In this document: positions 43,401 to 51,749 of the stretch, piece after piece
Layout: each line of letters opens with the position of its first letter
How positions within the stretch are numbered: position 1 is the stretch's first letter
Assembly (NCBI GenBank): GCA_963699825.1
Contig: CAVOVI010000011.1
Span: forward strand, 61,842 to 125,841
DNA: 64,000 nucleotides
Direction of reading: 5' to 3'
DNA from: SPDF01 sp963699825
GTDB lineage: Bacteria > Gemmatimonadota > Gemmatimonadetes > Gemmatimonadales > GWC2-71-9
Program-made: the position numbers and the translations under genes
The notes under the pieces: generated by a model
The model's input: only the letters and a program-made list of their open reading frames with translations
The model's database searches: none
What the model was told of the DNA's origin: nothing

Positions 43401-44429
43401 TTCGGGCGGATGACCGAGGACATCCGGGAAAGCCGCTCCGCTCTCGAGGAATCCCGGCGAACGACCGCTGCCGTGCTGGCGACGGTGTCGACGGGCGTCG
43501 TCGGGCTCGGCCCGGCGGGGGAGGTCCTGGTCGCCAATCCGCGTGCGGAGGAGCTGCTGCGCGGGCCGCTCAGGTTGGGGGAGAACTTCGGCGAATCGCT
43601 GCGTGGGGAATGGCCATCGCTGCAGACGGCGGTGGACGCCTTCCTGGCGCAACCCGACACGGCATCGACCGAGGCCGAGTTGGCGGACGGTACGCGTCGG
43701 CTCGCGGTGGCCCTGGCCCCATTGGGACCGGAGATCGGAGGCGCCGTGCTGGCCATCAACGACGTGACTGAGCTCTCCCGCGCGGAACGGGTGCTGGCCT
43801 GGGGGGAGATGGCGCGCCAGGTGGCCCACGAAATCAAGAATCCGCTGACCCCGATCCGCCTTGGAATCCAGCATCTCCGGCGGGTGCAGCGCGACAGGCC
43901 CGAGGCGCTCGGGTCGGCGCTCGACGAGACGTCGGAGCGAATCCTATCCGAGATCGAGCGGCTCGACACGATCGCGCGCGCGTTCAGCAGGTTTGCCGCT
44001 CCCACCGGCCCGACCATCGCCCCGGATCACATGCGGCTGGCGCCGGTCGCCGACGAGGTGGTCCATCTGTACCGGTTGGCGGGGGAGGGAACCGAGGTGG
44101 TGCTGGAGTCGGACCCCGCGGCGTGGGGACGGGCACACGCTGATGAGGTCAAGGAAGTCCTCGTGAACCTGCTCGAGAATGCTCGGCAGGCGGGCGCCGA
44201 GCATATCGTCGTGAAGGTGCTGCCGCAGCGCCTGGAGGTGCATGACGACGGCCACGGTATCTCTGAGGCGTTGCTGCCGCGCATTTTCGAGCCGCGGTTC
44301 TCCACCACGACCAGCGGGTCGGGACTGGGGCTGGCAATCGTGAAGCGCCTGGTGGAGGGTTGGGGCGGGTTGGTGCGGGTGGAAAGCGAGGACGGCCGGG
44401 GCACCGTCGTGACGGTCGATCTTGCCTGA
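40446..44429 (+). CDS. Very large NtrY-like sensor histidine kinase
   Basis: 1,327 residues from GTG 40446; reading further upstream would run antisense through creatininase. About 14 hydrophobic segments are visible. Three come at the start, eight in a block at about residues 275-520, and others near 715, 760 and 920. Two extracytoplasmic sensor-like domains lie between them (about 85-270 and 530-700). Then a HAMP-like segment, a PAS-like region and the kinase core. The H box EMARQVAHEIKNPLTPIRL has its His near 1128. The N box is LVNLLENARQAG, and DDGHGI and SGSGLGLAI follow. H-box and nucleotide-site residues are intact. No response regulator is adjacent, so it is an orphan. Confidence 0.9.
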   Translation: MNRSPHRWWLAWAALTVVAAGEWLRTPIMAWVVIASIGAVVALWCLRPWVSWPARVVGAALLILALAPVITEWRLAQLEAYWPVIQQARVDRATDRLEGDLHAAYLLASRLADEASAAPPNLEQAFPALERSVADAGLEAGVAILDETGRVQAWAGSHRLAPRGDGRPVSTPDNPFYLVLEVTRDAPLERRAVGSVVVWASSAVPERVKSVTEDFRARTGVGLRVYPAGTAPDGPGVFDYSEPTTAGSRLLFSVEPVPPVLEEVTSAMRTGGARATAWVLLLTLLLTAVVSGTTLVRYAVLVLSVGLLARAPIGPLLGLDLFFSPMSFFRPALGPMGSSAGALATLALLCTLLAVALWNHPPRRRWYSVPLGILLLLVAPVVLRYFSRGITPPPGGVSIGLWLGWQLTLALAAMAPAVIAAALFRGAPARQGGPTAVWVGMALTIVAAGAGLYVWQPGTGWEGWYIFLWLPGLLLVTRPAARSVTIVGIATVAGSAAALLTWGAMTDSRLEAAQQDAMRQGPSVDPVVVPLLNHAGEKLRATPAPRDASQLYIRWLEARAELTGYPARLAIRRPDGSVSAALALDSLDLPEDTVAALAVALPPGDSLRITTVRGVPGVYQVLALRLASEDLLTVAIGPKTSLLVPDRLGSLLNPAALAEPSYRMTLSPPTPGLTPDARRLKWRREGWSVHGERAVDMPGGVRGTHADVDLRGAFPLLVRGALVVALDAVVLALMWLLAEAIAGMPPALPSWNRMRRSFRIRVALALSAFFLVPAVGFSLWELSRLNTDAARQRDEAITQVLRDVVAVSNDPSAVPAVPEVALDRLAGRFHSDLAVYRGGTRVAATDSVLASLAILAPLQDAAAYQVMAFDGEVEAAADEPLLGRGGRVGYRVERPGPGDRLVVLAAPRSAEMTRLAASQADVGWLLLLATVLGLTAALAAARGVAEALARPVADLRRAALALGRGEPQPKGTAPPPVEFEPVVAAFGRMTEDIRESRSALEESRRTTAAVLATVSTGVVGLGPAGEVLVANPRAEELLRGPLRLGENFGESLRGEWPSLQTAVDAFLAQPDTASTEAELADGTRRLAVALAPLGPEIGGAVLAINDVTELSRAERVLAWGEMARQVAHEIKNPLTPIRLGIQHLRRVQRDRPEALGSALDETSERILSEIERLDTIARAFSRFAAPTGPTIAPDHMRLAPVADEVVHLYRLAGEGTEVVLESDPAAWGRAHADEVKEVLVNLLENARQAGAEHIVVKVLPQRLEVHDDGHGISEALLPRIFEPRFSTTTSGSGLGLAIVKRLVEGWGGLVRVESEDGRGTVVTVDLA

Positions 44430-44434
44430 GCCAT

Positions 44435-44455
44435 CCGAGGCGCCTCGGTTTCGCT
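44435..44455 (+). terminator. Possible terminator after the histidine kinase
   Basis: CCGAGGCGCCTCGG (44435-44448) is a perfect palindrome directly followed by TTTCGCTTTGATT. The stem is short (5 bp with a 4-nt loop). Confidence 0.4.
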
Positions 44456-44538
44456 TTGATTCTCCGCACTCTATGTTAATAGGACCCTGCGCGTCCTCAT
44501 TTGCTCCCGATGGCGTCCGCCCACTGGTTGGAGAACCC

Positions 44539-44967
44539 ATGAAGCACTCAGCCAACTGCTCCCGCCGCCATTTCCTTGCCGCGTGCTGCGGCGTCGCCGC
44601 CGTCGGCGTCGCCGGCCCGCTCTGGGGATCGGTGCGCGGACGGCTCGGCGACCCGACACATCCGACGCCCAGGCCCGGCATCACGGCGGCCAACGTGTTG
44701 CCCGACTCGGAACTGGTGGACTATCCCGCATGCCAGTCGGCGTTCGATGTGATTCGCGAGATCCCGCAGATCGTCGATGGGATCCGGTGCCACTGTGGCT
44801 GCGCCGACATCCCCGGGTTCTACTCCCTGCTCTCCTGCTACGAGGGCGCCGGCATGGCCCGGATCTGCGAGATCTGCCAGGGACAGGGGCGCCTGGCCGC
44901 CCGGCTTCACAAAGCGGGGAAGACCTTGGACGAGATTCGAGTTTCTGTGGACGCCCGCTACGGCTGA
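44539..44967 (+). CDS. PCYCGC-type Tat-exported cysteine-rich protein
   Basis: 142 residues from ATG 44539 with GGAGA upstream. A twin-arginine leader (SRRHFLAACCGVAAVGVAG) suggests folded export, probably with a bound metal or cofactor. The core has IRCHCGCADIPGFYSLLSCY and ARICEICQGQGRLAARLHKAGK. This matches the PCYCGC family pattern (CxCGC, then C, then CxxC), with Arg-Cys-His at the usual Pro-Cys-Tyr. Function is unknown; the cysteines suggest metal binding or redox. A DUF2911 gene follows 19 bp later. TATGTT (44473-44478) is a -10 candidate. Confidence 0.78.
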   Translation: MKHSANCSRRHFLAACCGVAAVGVAGPLWGSVRGRLGDPTHPTPRPGITAANVLPDSELVDYPACQSAFDVIREIPQIVDGIRCHCGCADIPGFYSLLSCYEGAGMARICEICQGQGRLAARLHKAGKTLDEIRVSVDARYG

Positions 44968-44986
44968 TTTGACCCGGGAGGGCACG

Positions 44987-45856
44987 ATGCAGTGGACCAG
45001 AGGATGGAGTGTGGTGGCGATCGCGTTGCTGGCAGGTGCGTCGGCGGGAGAGGCGCAGGTGCGCGCCAGCGAACGGGGCGGCACTTTCCAGGTGGTGAAT
45101 GGTACGCGGATCACGGTTGAATACAGCCGGCCGGTGATGCGGGGGCGATCCGTCGTCTTCGGTGGGCAGGTCCCGTGGGGAGAGGTGTGGACGCCAGGCG
45201 CCAACTGGGCGACCACCCTCGAAGTCGACCACGATGTCTCCATCGACGGACACCCGCTCAGGAAGGGGAAGTACTCGGTCTGGATGGAAGTGCAGCCGAC
45301 CGAATGGACCGTCATCCTCGACCCGCGGGCCAAGCTCTTCCACATCGCCCATCCGAAACCGGACAGTGCCCAGATCCGCTTCCCGGTCACACCGACTGAC
45401 ATCGTCGGACCGGAGGTGCTGACCTGGTCGTTCACCTCCTTCTCGCCGACGGGGACGACGCTCGAGATGTCCTGGGCCGGCAAGGCGGTCACGCTGCATC
45501 TCACGGTTCCGCCGGTCGAGATCCCCCCGCTCGCCGCCGGGGTCGGGGAGCGGTACGTCGGCAAGTACAGGATGTGGTGGTTGTCGGAGTCGAACCCGAG
45601 CGAGCTGGCGGTTGCCGCGAACGGCGGGCGGTTGCTCGGGAAGTGGAGCGGTGCGCCCTTCCCGGTCTGGAACAACCTGACCTTCGTGCCCGTGGCCGAG
45701 GACTGGTTCGATCTCGGCGCGATGGTCGACGGCAGCCTGTACGATGTGGTGACGGACGTCGTCTTCGAATTCATCGTCGTGAACGGGCGGGCAACGGGCT
45801 TCGACATCCGTGGTCCGAGCGACAATGTGATCGGGCGCGGCACGCGGATTCCATAG
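44987..45856 (+). CDS. DUF2911 protein (first of three tandem copies)
   Basis: 289 residues; GGGAG precedes ATG 44987. Signal peptide ending GEAQ. DUF2911 block: VEYSRPVMRGRSVVFGGQV, then GEVWTPGANWATTLEVDHDV, KGKYSVWMEVQPTEWTVIL and a C-terminal YVGKYRMWWL. Proteins of this family are exported beta-sandwiches of unknown function, common in Bacteroidota and Gemmatimonadota. It is co-transcribed with the PCYCGC-type gene and precedes two paralogues. Confidence 0.85.
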   Translation: MQWTRGWSVVAIALLAGASAGEAQVRASERGGTFQVVNGTRITVEYSRPVMRGRSVVFGGQVPWGEVWTPGANWATTLEVDHDVSIDGHPLRKGKYSVWMEVQPTEWTVILDPRAKLFHIAHPKPDSAQIRFPVTPTDIVGPEVLTWSFTSFSPTGTTLEMSWAGKAVTLHLTVPPVEIPPLAAGVGERYVGKYRMWWLSESNPSELAVAANGGRLLGKWSGAPFPVWNNLTFVPVAEDWFDLGAMVDGSLYDVVTDVVFEFIVVNGRATGFDIRGPSDNVIGRGTRIP

Positions 45857-45902
45857 CGCCCGCGATCCGTTCGTGCGGGCTACTTGATGACCCCATGGGG
45901 GA

Positions 45903-46841
45903 ATGATGGCGAAGATCGGGACATGGCCACTGTTGTTGAGCTCTCTGCTGGTGATCGGCTTGCCGGTTCACGCGCAGGTGCGTGCAAGCGAAATCGCCAC
46001 GATCTCGCAAACGGTCGATGGGACGGTGATCACCGTCGACTACAGTCGACCCAGGACTCGGGGTCGGACGCCGATTTACGGGAAAGTCGTCACCTGGGGG
46101 GAGGTCTGGACGCCAGGGGCCAACTGGGCCACGACGCTGGACCTCAGTAATGACGTCACCATCAACGGACATGCGATCCCGAAGGGGAAGTATTCCGTGT
46201 GGATGGAGGTGCAGCCGAAGGACTGGACGGTCATCCTCGACCCGAAATTCAAGCAGTTTCACCTCCCGCACCCGAAGCCGGACAGCAGCCAGATTCGGTT
46301 CGTGGTGACGCCGGACAGCGTCGTGGGGCCGGAAGTGCTCACCTGGTCGTTTCCGAAGGTCGGCCCGACAGGTGCCACGCTGCAGATGGCATGGGCCGGT
46401 CGCTCGGTGTCGCTGGACATCGTCGTCCCCCCGTCCAACCCAATCACGCTGGCCGCGAACCTGGCTCCCCGGTACGTCGGGAGTTACAAGTTTGAGTGGG
46501 TCCCTCGGCCGCCGCCGCCCGGCGTAGATTCCGCAGCGCCGCCACCCGAGGACGCCGAGATGGGACCACCGGGCCCGCCGACCTCGGTCTGGGAGGTCAC
46601 GTATGCCAAGGAGATGTTGCTGGTCGACTGGGATCCGCCGCCGTTCGATGAGTGGTCGAAACTGGTGCTGATCAAGATCGGCGACGACTGGTTCTATCCC
46701 GGCGCAATGGTCGACGGCGAGTTGTTCGACGTCGCCAGCGACCTGGTCATCGAGTTCTCACTCAAGGACGGGAAGGCGACCGGGTTCGAGGTCCGCGGCG
46801 AGGACGACAACGTGATCGGTTCGGCGGTGCGCATCAAGTAG
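45903..46841 (+). CDS. DUF2911 protein (second of three)
   Basis: 312 residues; ATG 45903 (or 45906). Signal peptide MMAKIGTWPLLLSSLLVIGLPVHAQ. Shares VDYSRPRTRGRTPIYGKVV, GEVWTPGANWATTLDLSNDV and KGKYSVWMEVQPKDWTVIL with its neighbours. A Pro/Gly-rich insert at about 200-225 separates the core from the second beta domain, which ends GFEVRGEDDNVIGSAVRIK. It is clearly a duplicate of the flanking genes but well diverged, so the duplication is not recent. Confidence 0.85.
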   Translation: MMAKIGTWPLLLSSLLVIGLPVHAQVRASEIATISQTVDGTVITVDYSRPRTRGRTPIYGKVVTWGEVWTPGANWATTLDLSNDVTINGHAIPKGKYSVWMEVQPKDWTVILDPKFKQFHLPHPKPDSSQIRFVVTPDSVVGPEVLTWSFPKVGPTGATLQMAWAGRSVSLDIVVPPSNPITLAANLAPRYVGSYKFEWVPRPPPPGVDSAAPPPEDAEMGPPGPPTSVWEVTYAKEMLLVDWDPPPFDEWSKLVLIKIGDDWFYPGAMVDGELFDVASDLVIEFSLKDGKATGFEVRGEDDNVIGSAVRIK

Positions 46842-46950
46842 TCGTACCTCACCGCTCCGCCCAACACCGGGCGACACGGCCGCGCGCGATCGCGGTCGTG
46901 CCGCCCGGCTGAGGATGTGGGCTGATGCCATGGTTCTCTCAGGAGGTTTG

Positions 46951-47866
46951 ATGCCGCATGCCCGGTGGATGCTGGTGGTGGCCGTGATGGTGGTGATGGG
47001 GAGTCTGCCAGGCGAAGCGTGGAGCCAGGTCCGCGCCAGTGAGCCGGCGACCGTGTCGCAGACAGTGGATGGTACGGTCCTCACGGTGGAATACAGCCGC
47101 CCACGGGTTCGCGGGCGGTCGCCGATCTACGGCAAGGAAGTGGTGTGGGGCGAGGTCTGGACCCCCGGTGCGAACTGGGCCACGACACTCGAGGTTTCCA
47201 GCGACGTCACCATCGACGGGCACACACTCCCCAAGGGTAAGTATTCGGTCTGGATGGAGGTCCAGGAAGGCGACTGGACCGTCATCCTTGACCCGAATGC
47301 GAAACAGTTTCATACCGCCCATCCAAAGCCCGACAGCAGCCAGATTCGGTTCAGCGTCACCCCGGACAGCGTCGCCGGGCCCGAAGTTCTCCTCTGGTCA
47401 TTCCCGGAGATTTCGACGTCCGGAATGGTGCTCCAGGTGGCGTGGGCAGGGCGGGCCGTTCGATTGCCCATCGTCGTCCCCCCGTCGCGTACGCGCACCC
47501 TGGCTGCGGAGCTCGCCCCGCGGTACGTCGGCAGCTATTCGCTCCGCTGGATCCCGAGAGACACGACGACGCGCGAACGCGGACTCGGCTCCACCTCCGC
47601 TGGAGATCTGGCAGATCTCCTATGTTGGGGACACGCTGATGCTCAACTGGGAGGTGCCCGATGACGACGAGGCGGAGCCATACCACGCCCTTTTGGTCAG
47701 CGTCGGCGGTGATGCCTTCTTTCCCGGGTTCATCGAGGAAAACGATTACTACGAAGAAGTGCCGGGACTGCTCGCCGAGTTCTCCGTGACCGATGGACGC
47801 GCAACAGGGTTCGTGATTCGCCGAAAGGACGACACGGTCCAGGCCGTCGGAACGCGCATGCCCTAG
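46951..47866 (+). CDS. DUF2911 protein (third of three), apparent frameshift
   Basis: AGGAGG lies 5 nt before ATG 46951; signal peptide ends GEAWSQ. The first frame is good through RYVGSYSLRWIPRDT near 47560, then becomes nonsense and stops at 47664. The next frame continues the family pattern from about 47575 (SAPPPLEIWQISYVGDTLML) to RATGFVIRRKDDTVQAVGTR at 47866. Removing one base near 47565-47575 (CGACGCGCGAAC) gives 304 residues, like its siblings. Either a sequence error or a recent lesion. Confidence 0.78.
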
Positions 47867-47919
47867 CGTCCGCGGGGTTTTGTACACCGTCCCGCGGATT
47901 TGATGGGCGGGCGGCACCG

Positions 47920-47959
47920 GGGCGGCACTACCATGGGAAACTCCATGGAGGTGCCGCCC
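47920..47959 (+). promoter_or_regulatory. Hairpin burying the comM ribosome-binding site
   Basis: GGGCGGCAC (47920-47928) pairs with GTGCCGCCC (47951-47959). Inside, CCATGG (47931-47936) pairs with CCATGG (47943-47948) around GAAACT. The Shine-Dalgarno GGAGG (47947-47951) lies within this stem, and ATG 47962 is 2 nt past its foot. The structure should strongly limit initiation unless opened. Confidence 0.7.
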
Positions 47960-47961
47960 TG

Positions 47962-49548
47962 ATGCTTGCCCGGATTCGATCTGCCGCTGTCCTCGGCATC
48001 GACGCCTACCTCGTCGAGGTTGAGGTGGACATCACCAACGGTCTCCCCTCGGTCGCGACGGTGGGACTGCCGCATGGCGCCGTCAAGGAGGGGCGCGAGC
48101 GGGTCACGGCGGCGCTCGTCAACGCCGGGTACAACTTCCCGCTCAAGCGGATCACCATCAACCTCGCGCCGGCAGACGTGCGGAAGGACGGCAGCGGGTT
48201 CGACCTGCCCATCGCCCTCGGCATCCTGGCCGCCAGTGAGCAGGTCGCCGCGGACGCGTTGGCAGAGCATCTCGTCCTCGGGGAGGTCGGCCTCGAGGGA
48301 GACCTGCGCCCGGTTCGCGGTGCACTCTCGATGACGCTGGCCGCCCGGAAGGCGGGGCTGCGCGGCGTCATCCTCCCCGCCGCGAATCTCCCCGAGGCGG
48401 CGGTGGTTGAAGGCATCGAGGTGCGTGGCGCACGCTCGCTGGCGGAGGTTTGCGACCATCTCGGTGCGGGGCCGCCGCTCGCGCCGACGCGGATCGATGT
48501 CCGGGCATTGATGAACGAGCGCGCCGCGGATGTCGTGGATTTCGCGGATGTGCGCGCCCAGGCAGGAGCGAAGCGCGCGCTGGAGGTCGCGGCCGCGGGC
48601 GCCCATAACATTCTCCTGGTGGGCCCGCCGGGGGCAGGGAAGACGATGCTGGCCCGCCGGCTCCCCTCCATCCTCCCCGGGATGGTGCTCGAAGAGGCGC
48701 TTGAGACCACGAAGGTGCACAGCGTGGCCGGACTCCTGGCGCCGGGGCAGTCACTGTGCGCCGTCCGACCGTTTCGCAGCCCGCACCATACGATCAGCGA
48801 CGCCGGCCTGATCGGCGGCGGGTCCACCCCGCGACCGGGAGAGGTCAGCCTGGCGCACGGCGGTGTCCTCTTCCTCGATGAATTGCCCGAGTTTCGCACC
48901 AATGTGCTGGAGGTGCTCCGCCAGCCGCTGGAGGATGGCGCGGTCACGCTGAGCCGTGCCGCCATCACGTTGAGCTACCCCGCCCGATTCATGCTCGCCG
49001 CCGCCATGAACCCCTGTCCCTGTGGCTATCTGGGCGACCCGGGGCATCGCTGTCATTGCACGCCGATGCATGTGGAGCGATACCTCTCCCGGCTCTCCGG
49101 CCCCCTCCTCGACCGGATCGACATCCACCTCGAGGTGCCGGCCGTGGCCTATCGGGACCTGGCCTCCTCCACGCCGGAGGAGAGCAGCGCCACGGTGCGG
49201 GAGCGAGTCGAGGAGGCTCGGCGGCGGCAACGCGCACGCTTCGCCGGGATGCCCGGGCTCTACGCCAACGCGCACATGACCGCGCGCGAAATCCGGCGAT
49301 TCTGTCGGCTGACGGAACCGGTGGAACTTCTCCTCCGCCGCGCGGTAGCACGGCTCGGCCTCTCCGCGCGGGCGTACCACCGGGTGCTCAAGATCGCTCG
49401 GACGATTGCAGATCTTGCCGACTCCGACGAACTCGAGGCAGCCCATGTGGGAGAGGCGATTCAGTACCGCACTCTCGACCGCCGGAGGGTTCCGGCAACG
49501 CCGCTGTCCGGCCGAAGGAAGGAGGGGGAGGCACTTCCGACCGCGTAA
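47962..49548 (+). CDS. comM: YifB/ComM-type AAA+ ATPase (Mg-chelatase-like)
   Basis: 528 residues. The N-terminal Lon-like fold (ARIRSAAVLGIDAYLVEVEVDI, RITINLAPADVRKDGSGFDLPIAL) is followed by the AAA+ domain. Walker A is GPPGAGKTM near 223 and Walker B GGVLFLDELPEF near 305, with NPCPCGYLGDPGHRCHC near 350 and a C-terminal Mg-chelatase helical domain. In Vibrio and Haemophilus, ComM is a hexameric helicase that extends branch migration during natural transformation. Uptake machinery is not in the window. Translation is probably controlled by the hairpin just upstream. Confidence 0.93.
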   Translation: MLARIRSAAVLGIDAYLVEVEVDITNGLPSVATVGLPHGAVKEGRERVTAALVNAGYNFPLKRITINLAPADVRKDGSGFDLPIALGILAASEQVAADALAEHLVLGEVGLEGDLRPVRGALSMTLAARKAGLRGVILPAANLPEAAVVEGIEVRGARSLAEVCDHLGAGPPLAPTRIDVRALMNERAADVVDFADVRAQAGAKRALEVAAAGAHNILLVGPPGAGKTMLARRLPSILPGMVLEEALETTKVHSVAGLLAPGQSLCAVRPFRSPHHTISDAGLIGGGSTPRPGEVSLAHGGVLFLDELPEFRTNVLEVLRQPLEDGAVTLSRAAITLSYPARFMLAAAMNPCPCGYLGDPGHRCHCTPMHVERYLSRLSGPLLDRIDIHLEVPAVAYRDLASSTPEESSATVRERVEEARRRQRARFAGMPGLYANAHMTAREIRRFCRLTEPVELLLRRAVARLGLSARAYHRVLKIARTIADLADSDELEAAHVGEAIQYRTLDRRRVPATPLSGRRKEGEALPTA

Positions 49549-49621
49549 TCTGGTGCAGAGTCACAAGTAATTATTGGACAACCACTTATCTGGTTGCCAG
49601 GGAATTCTATCTCTCTTCAAT

Positions 49622-49662
49622 GTAAGTACCTACTTGCACTATGTAGTCCGCCCACCTAAGTT
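49622..49662 (+). promoter_or_regulatory. TetR operator and promoter of the RND efflux operon
   Basis: GTAAGTA-CC-TACTTGC (49622-49637) is a near-perfect inverted repeat of the TetR/AcrR type. It overlaps a -35 TTGCAC (49634-49639). After a 17-bp spacer comes TAAGTT (49657-49662), whose last base lies 9 nt before ATG 49671. The layout implies self-repression of the operon by the TetR protein and a nearly leaderless mRNA. Confidence 0.6.
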
Positions 49663-49670
49663 CGTGCCCC

Positions 49671-50270
49671 ATGACGACAGACTCTCGAGAACGACTTCTG
49701 GAGGTAGCGGCTCGGGTGTACGCCGAGGCCGGCTACCACGGCACCACGACCCGGCGCATCGCCGATGAGGCTGGCCTGAACGAGGTCACCCTCTTTCGGC
49801 AATTCGGCAACAAGGACACGCTGTTGCGCGAGGCCATCGAACAGGCCGACCGCCACAGCCGGGATTTCCTCAGCGCGGACGCCGCCGACCCCGTGGCCGA
49901 ACTGCATCGGTGGGCGCTTGCCTGCATCCATCGCTTCTACCATCACCAGAAACTGATCCGCCAGGTGCTGGGTGACACCGTCCAGCGGCCCGAAATGGCG
50001 CCTCGCATTTGTGAGGACACCAGTGACGAAATGAACCAGCTGGTCTCGTTCCTGACCGCGCTGGAGAAGCGGGGCGTACTGCAGGCGGGCGACCCGATGA
50101 TCATCGAAGGCGGGGCCGCCATGCTGGTGCATTCGCTGCTGAGCAATGCGCTCTGGCGGGACTTGGTGCCCGAGATCCCCACGCTGGAAGAGTGCGCCGC
50201 TCTCTTCGTTGAAGTCCTGCTGCGCGCGCTGCGCGCACCCGTCGGTACCGAGGAGCAAACCCACCCATGA
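49671..50270 (+). CDS. TetR-family repressor of efflux operon
   Basis: 199 residues. The N-terminal helix-turn-helix RERLLEVAARVYAEAGYHGT, then TTRRIADEAGLNEVTLFRQFGNKDTLL (residues 6-55), is standard. The C-terminal ligand domain is helical and weakly conserved (HHQKLIRQVLGDTVQRPEM). It is followed with a 4-bp overlap by the TolC gene, and the operator in its promoter suggests it represses itself and the pump until a toxic ligand binds. The ligand is unknown. Confidence 0.92.
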   Translation: MTTDSRERLLEVAARVYAEAGYHGTTTRRIADEAGLNEVTLFRQFGNKDTLLREAIEQADRHSRDFLSADAADPVAELHRWALACIHRFYHHQKLIRQVLGDTVQRPEMAPRICEDTSDEMNQLVSFLTALEKRGVLQAGDPMIIEGGAAMLVHSLLSNALWRDLVPEIPTLEECAALFVEVLLRALRAPVGTEEQTHP

Positions 50271-51742
50271 GAACCCTGATCCTTGGCCTCGTTGTCCTGT
50301 TCGGCTCGGGTGTCGCCTCACCGGGTCAGGCCCAGCAGGCGCCGTCGGCTGCACTCGTGCCCGCTGGTGTGGCCGACACCGTCAAGCTCACACTCGCCGC
50401 AGCGCTCGCCGAGGCCAGGCCCGCCAGCGAGCAGGTTGGCATCGCACAGGCGGACGTGAGCCGCAGCGAGGGGGTGGTGACCCAGACGCGATCCGCGCTC
50501 CTGCCCCAGGTAAACCTCGGGCCGCAGTACACCCGCGTCCTCGAGTCGCCGTACGAGAACCTCTTCTCCGGCGGCGGAGCGAACATCGAAAATCCGTTCA
50601 CGTCCACCAACCAGTGGCGGCTGGGGGGCAGTGTGGGGATCTCGCTGTTCAACTTGAGCCAGTGGTCGCAGCTGTCCGCCAGCCAGGCGGCGACACGCGT
50701 CTCCCGGCTCCAGCTCACCCAGCAGCAGGCGCTGACAATCCTCTCCGTGGCCAGCGCGTACTACGACGCATCGCTCAGCGCACAGCTCCTCACTATCACG
50801 GAGTTCACGCTGGCCCAGGCGGAGAAGACGCTGGCCGATGTGACGCTCGGACGGGAAGTCGGCACCCAGTCCGAGTTCGAGGAACTCCGGGCGCGCGTCT
50901 CCCGCGACAACCAGATTCCGGTCGTGACCCGGGCGCGCGCCAATCGCGACATCGCGATCACCCGGCTCAAGCAGCTGCTCGACATCCCGCTCTCCTCCGA
51001 GCTTGTCCTCGCCACACCGCTCGACGAGAGCCCCGACATCGGCTACCTGCCGGAGGATGTCGCGGAAATGATCAGGAGCGCGGACACGACCGTCGCGGCG
51101 CGCGCGGTCGTCCGGGCGGCGGAGGAAACGGTGGCGCAGAGCGAACAGCTCAGCGCGGCCGCCTCGCGCCAGTGGATTCCCACGATGTCCACCACGATGA
51201 ACTACAACCGTGCCGGCTTCAGCAGCGCCTTCTTCCCGGTCAACAGCCAGTTCGGCAACGACTGGACCATCAATGCCGTGCTGAACTGGCCGCTCTTCAC
51301 TTCCGGACGGATCAGCGGTGCGCGGCGACAGGCGGCGGCGACGCTCGATGCGGCGCGGCTCCGGGCGAAGCTGACCGAGGAGCAGGCGGCACTCGACAAC
51401 GAGACCGTCAACGCGCGCCTCCGGGAGGCCCGGGACAACAGCCTCGCGACGGCCAGTGTCGTGGAGCAGGCCACCCGTGCCTATGAAATCGCCGAATTGC
51501 GATACGCGGAGGGCGTCTCCACCCAGACCGAACTTCAGGATGTGCGGCTTCAGCTCGAGCAGGCTCGGGCCAACCAGGCGCAGGCGGCGCGCGACATGCA
51601 AGTCGCCCGCTTCCGTCGGGCGCTCTTGCCCTACCTGCCTCTCGGCACCGCGGACGGTGCAGCGCTGATGACCTCCTCGGTGACCTCCGCCGGGAGCGCC
51701 ACGCAGGCGCTTGCCGGAACCGCTTCCGCACGGGGGCGATAG
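50267..51742 (+). CDS. TolC-family outer-membrane channel (RND operon)
   Basis: 491 residues; ATG overlaps the tetR stop. Signal peptide MRTLILGLVVLFGSGVASPGQAQ. Two OEP repeats: LTLAAALAEARPASEQVGIAQADV and, later, YEIAELRYAEGVSTQTELQDVRLQLEQA. A Ser/Ala-rich tail follows residue 465. It would form the outer-membrane exit duct for the RND pump two genes downstream. Confidence 0.93.
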   Translation: MRTLILGLVVLFGSGVASPGQAQQAPSAALVPAGVADTVKLTLAAALAEARPASEQVGIAQADVSRSEGVVTQTRSALLPQVNLGPQYTRVLESPYENLFSGGGANIENPFTSTNQWRLGGSVGISLFNLSQWSQLSASQAATRVSRLQLTQQQALTILSVASAYYDASLSAQLLTITEFTLAQAEKTLADVTLGREVGTQSEFEELRARVSRDNQIPVVTRARANRDIAITRLKQLLDIPLSSELVLATPLDESPDIGYLPEDVAEMIRSADTTVAARAVVRAAEETVAQSEQLSAAASRQWIPTMSTTMNYNRAGFSSAFFPVNSQFGNDWTINAVLNWPLFTSGRISGARRQAAATLDAARLRAKLTEEQAALDNETVNARLREARDNSLATASVVEQATRAYEIAELRYAEGVSTQTELQDVRLQLEQARANQAQAARDMQVARFRRALLPYLPLGTADGAALMTSSVTSAGSATQALAGTASARGR

Positions 51743-51749
51743 GCTGTCT

